Origin: Rhea pennata
Lineage: Eukaryota; Chordata; Aves; Rheiformes; Rheidae
Assembly (NCBI RefSeq): GCF_028389875.1
Contig: NC_084687.1
Span: forward strand, 1,948,611-2,012,610
Direction of reading: 5' to 3'
Length of the DNA: 64,000 nucleotides
The translations under genes were made by a program, and so were the position numbers. The first letter of the stretch is position 1, and each line of letters opens with the position of its first letter. The notes below the pieces were generated by a model. It was not told where the DNA came from. It worked only from the letters and a program-made list of their open reading frames with translations, and made no database searches. Below are positions 46,401-58,400 of the stretch, piece after piece.

Positions 46401-49400
46401 GCACGAGGAAGGTTGCCTTCCAAGACAGGGAAAGGAACTGCATTCACTATCTTTCAGACATGTTTCCCAGCTTCAGAAGATGATAGTATCAAGTCTCAAA
46501 AGGCCTCTATTGTATTCACCCATTTTGTTTCATAAGCAGATACAGCTCCTACTAGCTGCATGTCTGGTAAGGGTGTGGTCGGCTCTGCACTCCCTCAGGG
46601 AGAGCTTCTGTTGATGAAAGTACCTAATTATACTGTTTTTTTTTCTCCCCACTTGTTCCCAGTGAGACAAGAAGCTTGCATCCAAGTGGAGGAGGTGGCA
46701 GGAGAACTAACAAGTCAAGACAAAGATTCCCTGCAAAAGGGCTCTGGCTTTTCTGTGAAAAGATAACCTACTCTGGCCTTGATCTGTACCTCCCGTTTTG
46801 TAGCCAGCCCATCTGTTGAAACGAGCTGATAGACAGTAAATTGCCTATGTCAAGGAGTGTTAGGAAAGGTCCAGGGAAATGAAAATATTCTGTAGTTAAA
46901 CAGTTATTAAAATCAGTGGGAAAATGTTTGTTTTCCCCACATAAAGAATTCTTTCTTTTATCACCTAAAATTCAGACCAATTTTTTTTTCTAGCAACCAA
47001 AACTGTCTTTTGAAACCTCAGATTCTAAGGGCAGAAGGTGTCAGGTTTCCTGGTCTAAACTGAACAGTGTCAGGTTTCAGTATTGCAACTCTCCAATGAC
47101 AGAAAAACTTGTAATTTTTCAGAAGAGACTTTGCAAGGACAAATGTATTTTGAAGAAAAAAGAAGATACTGTTCTGCTAAAAATATTTTATGTGGAAGTT
47201 CGTCTACTCCCTCCAGTCAGGAAAACTTTCTCAAGGAGAATATGTAAAAATATACTTACCGTAAACGTATTAATGAAACTATTGTAAGGGGATTTAGACA
47301 TCTTCAGCTTATGTCAACAGACAGGCAAACTGCAGTAAGTCCCTGCTTGATGACTCACCTCAAACACCCTGTAGCGTTGAAGAATACTTCTGGGTCAATA
47401 ATTTCTCTTGTCCTGTTGCAGCTGCCATCAGACCAACCAGAGAAAGGGATGATAACACAGTCTGTCAAGACAGGGAGGGCCTCCTGTATCAACTCTTCTT
47501 TTAATTCGTCAGTGGAAGAGAGGTTCCAGAGCAGTCCTAGAAGGGAAATAGGAGATAAGCTCTAGCAGAAAGTCACAGTGCAGTAGAAGCTTTCTTTAGA
47601 TCAGAGTGAATTCCAGCCAAAAAAGAAAAAAAAACATCCTTGTTTCTCTCCATCTCTCTTTGAACTGACGAGAGGCAGAGGCTGCCCTAAACCCTAATCT
47701 CTGTCCATCCCTAAAGAAGAAAGGCAGAATGGGCACCTGAGCCTTTTATCACATGCAGATGGGCATCTGAGCATCCTCCTGCCTCCCCAAATTGGCATTT
47801 ATTGCCATTCATTCAGCAAGGGGAAGGCATCTCTCCAGAGATTGTGTGAAGGTTCAAACACAGGATCTCAAGCACAGCTGAGGGTGACCTGTGCCAACAA
47901 ATCTGTATCAATCTTTCAAGAAAAACTATGACGCCAACCACACAACCTGACCAACCTTCTGTGAGCTGGCAGTGCCTTGGGCCTTCTCTGGGAACAGCAT
48001 GGTGGCCAAGGGTGCAGGAAGGCACGAGAATGTCTGGGCAGCCACAGCTGTGGAGGGAAACCTGGGGCAGATGCAGCCCCAGCTGGCACCTGTGGCATGG
48101 GGGGTCCCTGCAGGATATCGAAGGGCCAGGACCTCCTCTGCTTTGTGCTTTGAGTTGTTATTTCATGCAACAGGAGCATAAAACTTCCTCTTTGTGATAT
48201 GGCAGCACCGTGGTTAATGGGCCTCTAAGTGCTGAGCAATACAGACTACAGACAGGGAGGATCATGGTCCTTGTTGATAGGCAAGCCCCTTGCATACTCA
48301 AGGCTGGTATAGTCAGTATGTGGGCTGATGCCAGCCAAGGGACTCTTGGCAATCTGCTGTGCACCTGTCAATTGTTTCTGAATTTCCGTGTTCCCCGTTC
48401 TCCGTAGAAGGCTCACACACTCCCTTATCCCATTCTGCCGTCGAGTTTCTATCTTGTTGGTTGGATTCCTGAAGACCAAATTTCGGAGAGCTCCAGCTGC
48501 CGCTCGCTGAACATTCTGGTTTGTGCTGCGGAGCAACTCAACGAGCTTGGCGATTCCCCCCAGCCGATAGACCTGTGCCATGAAAAACATGCCACCATCA
48601 GTGCAATGTGCAAAACATCGCTCACAGAGGGCTAACTTTAACAGTCACAGAACTGCAAAGAGTCAACATGGCACATACTTGCAGGAATGTGAAAAATAGA
48701 CCTGGCAGTAAAGAATGGCTAGAGCCTGCAAATGGCATATGTTCAGGCCACAGGTGGTGGGCACCCTGGTGCTGCCCTTGAGATTGAAGTCCAGCTTTTA
48801 ATAATGGATGCATATGAGCCATGGGGCAAATCCTTCATTGATATAAAACTGCTTGCTCCCACAAACTCTCATTTACCTCCATCAGTTTATGTCAGGTGAA
48901 AATGAGGTCCTGTAAATATGCAAAGGACATCTGTAGCAGTATAATAAAACACAGTAATTTATTTGCATCCTGAAATCACAGGCTGAACTAGAGGGATGGA
49001 AGTGGTACAGTGCAAATGCCGTAGAGGTGTAAGTAATGGACCGTATTCTAATACTGAAAAGGGGAGGGTATATAAGGCCACGCTGGAAAGGGATGTGAAT
49101 CCAGACCTAAAGAACATAACACACATGCTAAGGTGGGCTTGAAAGCCACGTGAATTCCAGCAGTTGAGACTTTCTGAAATAATAAAGTCTCCTGCCATAG
49201 GGTTCCCTACTGTGCCAGATCTGCTAGAGACCTAAGTCCCAGTGGAGCACCTAGTCACACAAACAAACCTATTGGCTGAAGAGTTGCTGACAACAGAAAA
49301 TGAATGTGTGCCTTTTAAAAAGCAAAGAAAACAAGTATCTATTCAGATGACTCATTGTATACATGCTCTAACACATTCTTCTGGGAAGTAATGGGACAGG

Positions 49401-52400
49401 CTGCTGCGTTCTCTACGGTAGCGAAGGGAGTGGTCACATCACAGTTAGTGATTATAACACATGCAGGGGTCCCTGCACTTGGGTTCAGCTGCACCAAGGA
49501 CAAAGGTATGTTCACACACTGTGCCAGCCTATCTGACTCCATCATTATGCCAGAAAATAGAAAGCCACCCATATACAGATGCAATCTTGAGAAATTCACA
49601 TTTTCATGACTGCAAACAAGTCGGGATGGGGATAAACTTTTATGAAAAAGTGTTGCTACAGCAGATCCATCCTTTAGGCTGCCTCATTTGCTGTGTGTTG
49701 CCATAAAAATAGTAATGAGAGAGTAAGAACATTAAAAAAAAAAAAAAAAAAAAAAAGCTGTGTTATGAGGAGCACTTCTGTTTGATTAAGTATCTTTATA
49801 AATTACCACTGATTAACCCACTGGATTAGATGAATGGCTGAAATGTTGTAGAGCAATGTGCAATGAAAAGATTGCAGCAGGATTTAGGGTAGTCTTGTAT
49901 GACTTGGTCACTGCAGCTCTGAGATAGCAGGAGATTCCTGTGGAACCAGGTGCAACTGTATGCAGGAGAGGAGACTGCATTTGGGTAGCTTCTCCTGTCA
50001 TCAAAACCCACCCATCCATATCACAGAGGGTGATAATGTGGCCACAGTCTCTTTTATTGCCTGATAACTGTGTTAAAAATCCTGACCCCATTGCTATTAA
50101 GAAAAAGTGGCCACTAATAATTGAAAAATCCACTTAATTAATTCCCAAGTGGGACTAATGACATTTGATAGTCCATAATCAAAATCAAGAAGAGTTATGG
50201 ATGCCAGGCACTAGTGGAAAACAGTTTCATCCAGCTAATATGCCCTCATATCCAATGTGACTGCAGAGTTGTGAAGAAGTTGGCTCACCTCTTGCTTGGC
50301 AGATTCATCCTGGAAGCAGGTGTGCTGGAGGTAGTAAGCACCCATAGCTTGGTATTTGTCATCAGAGGAGCACAGAAGTTGTATGGCTTTCTGGATGGTC
50401 ATTGCACCGCTGTCTATTTCATCACCACATATTCTGCATTAAGGAGAAATACAGCATTGATTTGGTACTCAGTCACAGACAAAAGGGCTACTTCAGTACT
50501 AGAAATTAGTATGAAGGAATCAAACACAAAATGCAAAACATGATCACATCACCATATAAATCATATGGTGCACCCCTAGTGCCCTTCTCTGTCTCAAAAT
50601 GAGATGATAAAAGAATCCAGAGGAAGATTATGAATAGCTCTGGCTAGGAATAGGATTGAAAGGCTTGGGAAAAGACATTTAAAGATTCGTCACCCCTTGC
50701 TTAGAAGGACCAAGCTCCAGCTGTCTGGAGCTTGGTACTGATACTGAGCTACATAAAATCAGAAAAAGGTATGAAATAACAGACTGATGAAGGGGCTCTG
50801 AACCACAAAGCTTGCCTCTTTTTTCCAATTATATCACTAAGTCTAGAAAAAGCTATTATTTCTTCTTAGCATCCTTGCCTCTTAGGCCTACACCTGGCTT
50901 TACAAGGGCTTCAGCTCACGACAGCAATGCTTGCATTAATTCACATGAAGTAAATAACAAAGTTCAGGACTGAGAAGACTCCAAAACCAATGTCCTATAT
51001 GCTTTTTACTGTTTAAGTAGTGATGAAAAACAAATGGGAAACACTTTGTTAATAGTAGAAGAAATCAAAAAGTTTGGGAGGCTTGCTAGGAAAATTACCT
51101 AACAGTTCTGCTGCCTGACTGACGTCGTTCTTCGTTCAGATTCCAGCTGAGACTGATAGAGTTTTACTTGGAAATTGGGGTAATTGGTTCCTGTTTGAGC
51201 CATATCAATTCATATACTAGCTCTTGCTTCATGTCAGCCTGGTTAGTGCCTAGGTAGAAGGGCTGATCTTCATGAGACAATTCAACAGACTAACAAAAGA
51301 GAATCTTTTAAATAATATCTTTAAATGAACCTAATACATTTGAAGCATTAAATATTACTAGGAGGGACTAACTATCATACACACAGGATGTGCAGACTCA
51401 TTTTGGTTGTGCCAAAGAACTGTAAAAATAAAGGTCTAGAAAGGACCAGCAACTTACTATAAGATAAATATTTTATCTTTAAATATCCAAAGACTCACAC
51501 CTCCATACAGCACAGGCTAATGAATAATCCGCACCATTCTATAACAAATGTCATAGAAAATATCAAAAGTCAACAATTGTGGTGTGACACTGGAAGACAG
51601 TAGCAGACTGTTGTCAGGCAAGATTCACCTCCCCTACTCTTACTGGTAAAGTTTCATCCAGTTTAACTTACTCATGTAAGCAACTGTGTAATGAAAGGAG
51701 AGAAATAGATGCTTCCAAAGAACAATTTGCCTATATGTCTTAGCTATTTAACTTAAGACAAGAGGATCTTCCCTCTGGAGATGCCTATGCCTCTGTTGAT
51801 AAACAGGAATCTGAGACAATGATCTTGGATGGGATATTTAGTTTTCAATTACTAGGATTAGATGAACATCATTTCACTTCCATTTCTCTGGAAAAACCTG
51901 AACCCAAGAGCAAATTTTATGAGAAAGATGTCTAGCTACTTAAGGATGGCAATTTTCTACATATCCATTCCACAAGAGGACCAAATCCTCCTTAAACAGT
52001 GAAAAATTCAGCAGCCAGATCCAATTCTGTATGGGAAAAGATGGCCAAGCAGAATCCATTTCCTCTGCTGGATCACAAACAGGAGAAGTTCACAAAGGAT
52101 GAGCAGCTAGGTTCAGTCATACCACCTGAAAAGTCAGAAGCAATGATTTTTTTTTTCCAGTTGAGAATATAATCACCCTGGCAAGGTCTGGATTAACAGA
52201 GAGATTGTTCATCAGCCAGTCAGGGATATTTCTAAACAGATTAACACTATGCGAACAACAACCTGCTCCATTAGAAATTCTTAGGCTGTGGGCATCTCCA
52301 GCCAGGGCCAATGCACCTGCTAGGAAGAACTACAAAGGTTGTTCTTCTTCCACAATAAAGAAGCAAACAGAATAGGGACCTCAATTAGAAATGATTCAAC

Positions 52401-55400
52401 AATTAGATGATCAGATTCAGGTCTGGAAGGGAAACAAATACTTAATAGGATCAGTATAACAGAAAGGCAAATTCTCATGTTTGATACTAATGCCTTTGGT
52501 TCACTTCATATTAGCAAATTGGTTTGTGCTAATCTGATCTAAATCTCCATCCTGGTTATTAGGGCTATTAGTCCCAGGAGAGGAGGAAAATGGAAATTTC
52601 TAAGATTGCTCATTAACAAAATGAGATTGAAGACACTCAAATCCATGGCTGCATCTCTCCAGGGCATTCAAGCCTTCTAGAACTAGGCTGCACCAAATCA
52701 AACCTGATGGCCATGCTCCATGCTGAGCAGCCACATCTGTCACTGGGACTCTCCACTAAGACCTCAGTGCCATGGCAGGCTTTGCTCAGTGTGTAAACAC
52801 TAGGGAGATGGGCACAGACTGACATTGAGCCCAGGAGGAGAGGATCTTCACCATCTGCAATCCTGCTATATGAACCCTGGCAGGACACCATCATGCACAG
52901 CTCCTCTGCAATTCCTTTGGACCTAAACATACAGTGCAGACAAGTCCACATCACATTGAGCCAATACTGTAAAACAGTCATTTTCAGAAGCAGTTTATCT
53001 GAAAGAAAGAGCAAATTAAAATGAAGATGCCTATCTTTGTACTTGGTTCTGCTTTCACTGTATAGCATAGCCTGAGAGAGCCTGTATTTTGATATTGATC
53101 TCCTATGGTCCTGATCTCCTACCCTAAAGAGAGGAGATCTATCAGAAAACAACCTAAGTCTCCTTTTTTGACTCTTTCAGTAGCTCTTCTGTTCTTGCTA
53201 CCTACTGTACACCCAGAGAGACTGAGCTCCTGACAAGGAAAAATCCAAAGTGTTGCCCCAGGTCTCTTGAGAGGTACCCACTTGCAAGTGAACTCTAAAG
53301 TGGCATTTCAGCATCTTTCTCACATCCATAGAGAATGCCAGAATGAATCCATAGAGAATGCCAGAACGAAATTCATCAATAATGTATAAAAATGAGGCCA
53401 CAGGTGCATGTGATATTATGGAAGATGATGCATATTGCAGATGTCCATTAATGGCTCCTCATCAATATCAGCAAGCCTTAAGCTGGAGAATGTCTGCAGA
53501 CTCCCCAATCCACCTCTTTGCCTTTACAAATGAGAATGCTCTGAATCCTTCACAAAGGGTGAGATTGGTCTGACCTGACAGTAATGTCTGCAATTCAGAC
53601 AGTCACCTGGGTTTCCTCTGAAGTCAATAGAGAGATACTGTCCTTGTTAGGGGTAACTTGCTGACCTACCTCAGATTTCATCTCCATTGGCCCCTGACTG
53701 CATCTCTACTGTGGCAATAAGAGACCAGGGCAACTAGTTTAGATGCAGGCATCTAAAGTGGTATGCACATAACTGGTTGACAAGCACACAGACTATTGCA
53801 AGAGCCACACTCAGCCTCTATCACAAATCTAGCCTGGACTTGGACTGTCAATGCCTTGTGTGTGTAGTATCTGAAGCATGCAAAGCAACACGTTTGGAAG
53901 TAGGGTTAAAATAACGTCAACTGGTGGCAGCAATAGTTTTCTTGTATCTTGAGTTTCAGCTCAAGGGGAAGAAAGACTCAGGGTTTTTTAGGAGACATTA
54001 AATACCACATGCTTTATTGCTGTTTCTTGTTACTGCTACCTGGTGACCTAGGAAGGTGTTGAAATTTTTTCTTGACTGTGCTGAATCACAACATGTTACT
54101 TAGCTAAAAGCTAGCTCAACATGACACACAGTCATTGGAGCATGACTGACACAAAAGAAAAGCGAGTATCATCGATCAGAAGAAGTGATGAAAAGCTGGC
54201 AAATATGCTTGATTTTCATCAGCTGCTGAAACCACTGTTGCTGTTGCCTCCCAGGATGAAAGGCTGCAGATGTGCAGGAGGCCATAAGAGTCCAAAGGAG
54301 AGAAGCATACTGGGGAGAATGGGGTGCACTGGACACCATAAAGTCTCCCTCCAGCTCTATTAGATAGAAATAGCTACTCCAGAGAGCTGTATTCTGGAAA
54401 AAAGTGAATGGTACATACTGGGAAATGACTCTGGGAGCCATCAGAATAATCCATGAGCTCCTGAGCCCAGGCCAGAGATGCTGATCTTGGAAATGTTATT
54501 GCAAAAATGGCATAACATATGTTTACAAAGATTTATAAGAAATCCCCTGAGTAGTTTCAGAGAAGTATATCCATCAGGGATATGATAAAGTTCCCCTCTG
54601 CTCACTGAGGCAGTATCTAGTATCACAATGACGGGCGGTGAAAGGGAAGATACTTTAAGAGAACATTTCTCAAAGCAAGCCAGTATCTCTGGAATAACCT
54701 CCTGATATGAACAAACTGCAAAATTCAGATTTCATCAATATCATATAGTACTATGGGACAAGTAAAACTCTACCACCTGCTTTAATTTATGGCACAAGAT
54801 TTCCACAAAAAAAGCATTCAGGTGTTAAACTACTCATCACCTAGCTGGAGGAAAGGGACTTTCCTCAGCTGAAGTTTGTTCTATATGAGGAAGGCCTCTT
54901 CTGAGAGTTATTTGTCCAATACAACTTTTCTGTCTCTTAAAAGGAAATGCTTTAGATGTGGAAAACAAGTTTAATAAATAAAGGCAATCACACAATCAAG
55001 AAGAGTTCTAGAAATCAAATAACTGTTATCAAGTACAGTTCTGCTAGAGAGACAGCTCAGTCAGACTTTGACAGTTATTGCATAGTCCATATTTTGATAC
55101 CTACATACCAATATCATTACTTGAGAATATCCAGTATCTCCTTTTTCATCTCACACCATCTGGGAAGGTACCTAGCATGAGACATCTGAGGAGCAGAACT
55201 CTTGAACTAGTATTGACTTCATCCAGAGTCACTGTGTTACAGAGCAGTTCTGTGTTAAATACAGACCCACTGGATCTCAGATCCCACCAGCATGATTCCT
55301 ACAGCAATAGGAATTATCCCATCACATCACTTCTGAAAGGGTGGAAGTAATCTAACACTTGCATTGCTCACAGAGACAGTTTGTCAAGCCAAACTGTGGA

Positions 55401-58400
55401 CAGGTTACCCACCTACGCAGGAATTAGGTAGTATGAAATCTAAATACAAAATGGTCCTAAATGGTTCTGAAGGCAAAAAATCTACCTTAAGAACTACTAG
55501 AATAGAAGTTCTTATTCTAGACCCAGACTTGGGGGGGGGCTAACCTATTACTCAGCTAAGCCCTCTTCCTGAGGGCAGACATTAATACAAACAAACCTCT
55601 CCCTATGCAAAAATCAGGCCACCTAAATAAAGATCAAGTTCGCTAAGTGCAGAGTTCTCCAGCCAGAAACAGCCCTACACAGCAGAGAGAGCCCAAATAC
55701 AGCCCTAACTGTAAGAGCCCCTTCCCAAGAAAAACACACTCCAAACCAAGGCTAACAGCAACCCTGCCATAATCTGCTTTCAAAGAAGGACTGACCTTCC
55801 AAATCAGTCGTTTTTTTCAAAGAGGACAACTCCTTAATAAGTTTCCAAAATTACAAGGATGACTACTGCCAACCTCAGCTCCTTTGAGTCAGGAGCAGAA
55901 CCACTCATACAAACTGCTCTCCAAACTAATCCAGCTCCGCAGTGAGTTTCACTGAGATCAGGGAGGAGTGCCCTAGCCAGATCAGATTTACTCAGAGGAC
56001 ACAGCCCCTGTTGGGCCTAGGACTTCAAGCCTGACGTTTCCACATCAGAACCAGTTCTGCCAGATGAGCAATGCCCCCAGCCTGGAGAAGTGTATAAATG
56101 GAACCACTCCCTAACCAGAAGGCATTCAGCGCTGGAGAATATTCCTCTCACAACAGCAATTCTTCTTCTCTTCAGAAAAACTAATTATTCTTCAAGTGAC
56201 CTTTCCAAAGCAATGACCAAGACTGCCATTGAGAGTGTTGCAGTGTATGACTTTCTTTGGAGAAAGCCTGGGACTAACTTCTCAAAATCAAAATTTTCCC
56301 TATGCAGAAAACAGCAGCAGTCCCACATTTGTTTATTTGGCCATCACACCCACTTTTACACTCTTTAGTCAGAAATTTCCCTGGAACTAGTTGCTTCTAA
56401 TTTATATATTGTCTCTGTCTTCCATTCCACAGAAATTACAGAACTTCTGAGATGAGCCAACCAGTACCACTAGTGCTCCATGCTGGAGATGCTAAATGTG
56501 CATGTGTTAAACTTAAGGGAACTGGGCACATGGAAAGCCAACGTTTCATGACAACATGATAACAAGCAAACGACATTTCTTGGCATACACACTCAGGGAC
56601 TTATTTCCCCTACACAGTTTGAAATGAGGGAGGCTGAGCAGAGAATTAGCCAAAGGCATGGATAAAGCTGGAAAGCAGCATTCAGATGTGAACAAGGCCA
56701 GGATCTGGCTCACAGCATCTGCTTGGAGGGGATTTTCTCAATATCTACAACACATTTTGGATCAGAGGCTGAACAGTCTAAGGCCTTTGGTGTGAGTTAT
56801 AGCAAAGACTATGATCATTATTAAGTAGCCTCACACACTGTGCTGTGTGAGCAAATTCCTTTTTTCAGTAATGTGGGAAGTTTACCAAGGACCACCAGAA
56901 ATAATCTCAGGAGCTTCTATAGTTTGTATGACAGTCTGAGATGTCTGTGGGGGGTTTGTGATAATCTCTGGCACAGAGCAAGCCCTGTATGACACTGATG
57001 CAGCAAAGGTAGCTCCTGGGAATGCTTGCAGAAGATACAGACCCTCTTTCTCTAGGCTAGGAAAACATTACAGACTTGAACTAAATGTCTTCTAGGACTA
57101 TTGTGAGCAGAAGAACATGGTTCATGCTCCAGAATTGGTGGCAATATAGCTGTTGGCTTCAGGGCAGCTTTAAACGAACATTGCTGCAATGCTGTAAAAT
57201 CCTAGTTTTTTTTTTTTTTTTTTTTTTTTTTTGGGGGGGGGGGGAGTTGTTTATTTTTCCCTCAGAGAGCCATGCTCTGTTGTACAGATACAACAGCTTG
57301 GGACTGTCTGCTCTTAGCTCTCTAGTGCGTATTACGTTGTTGTAGGCAGCATTTACAAGAAGGGATATGGTGCTAAATGAGACAAAAAGGACAATCCTCC
57401 ACCCTTGCACAGTTCCTAACTCTGTTTGGAACTGTGGAATAGGATGCTGTGGACAGGAAGGAAATACACAGCTTCCATTCTTTCCTCTTTTCAGGCTAGG
57501 TAAATTCTTCCAGTTAGGCTAGTTTTTTTTAATTTCTGACTCAAATTTTTTCCTGAATCTGAATTATTCAAACCTCTTTGGGAAATGAAGCAAGGCCTGG
57601 GAAGAAAGGCAGAAGGGATAATACTGCCATTCAGCAAGTTCTCAGCTCTGCTCCAAGTCCTGAAACCAAGGAACTGATCCCTTCAAAGCTGGCTCTATTT
57701 CCGGTTCATTTTCTACCAAATCAGAGTGGTGTGGCAACCAGGAGAGACAACTAAACTGCACGCTGGCCTTTCCACTCTTCATCTTCCCACTTTTGTCCTA
57801 CAAAGGAGCTGCAGAATAACACCATCAGAAACCAGGGGATCATCTTGCCTAATGTCACACACCTGCAGCAAAGATGTTTACACTGAGCCAGTCATATTGA
57901 TCTCCATTCATAGTCAGCAAATAGAAATAAGCCCTTTAGGAGCGTGACTCATCTGACCTACTTTACACTCTACTGGAGGACGAGATTGAGTGCATTGTGC
58001 ACTAGTGAACAGATTTCCAGTGGCTATAAAGCAGCTCAACTCACTAGCTCAGCTGGAATATCGTATCAAATGTCCACATTTACTTAGATGAATCCCACTG
58101 CGTGAGACTTACTTGGAGCTGGACTGAGCCTGTCCATAAACCACGTCCTGCTTGCTACTCATCATGGGCTGGGCATAGACCACATCTGCCTTGTTGCTGG
58201 AGGGACAGGAGAGGGCACGTGCTGGCATTTTTTTACTTGTCCTGGTAGTTCCTTGTTGGGTGCTACAGCTGCTGTAGATGCTCTGGCGGTTCAAGGTTGC
58301 CTTGTGCTCTGCCCGGCTCCCCACCTGACTCTTCCTCAGTGTGCCCCGGGGTGGTTCGCAGTAGAGATCAGGCTCACTCCGGCTGCTCTTGATGTTCTGC

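Larger units (their letters stand above)
50434..58112 (-). other. PKP1 intron, 7.7 kb
   Basis: The intron lies between the head-domain exon and the first armadillo exon. It holds a hairpin at 50709-50736, a 23-bp tandem duplication at 53324-53369, a run of nine G at 55531-55539 and the T27G12 tract at 57206-57244. A 171-codon open frame on the PKP1 strand at 52637-53152 has no recognised homology. Confidence 0.7.

Noticed and set aside
45189..47358. Exon for the 21-residue insert of plakophilin isoform 1b
   Set aside because: I searched the intron where the human insert exon lies (human KRLGMRELLALV) and found no matching stretch with splice sites in phase.
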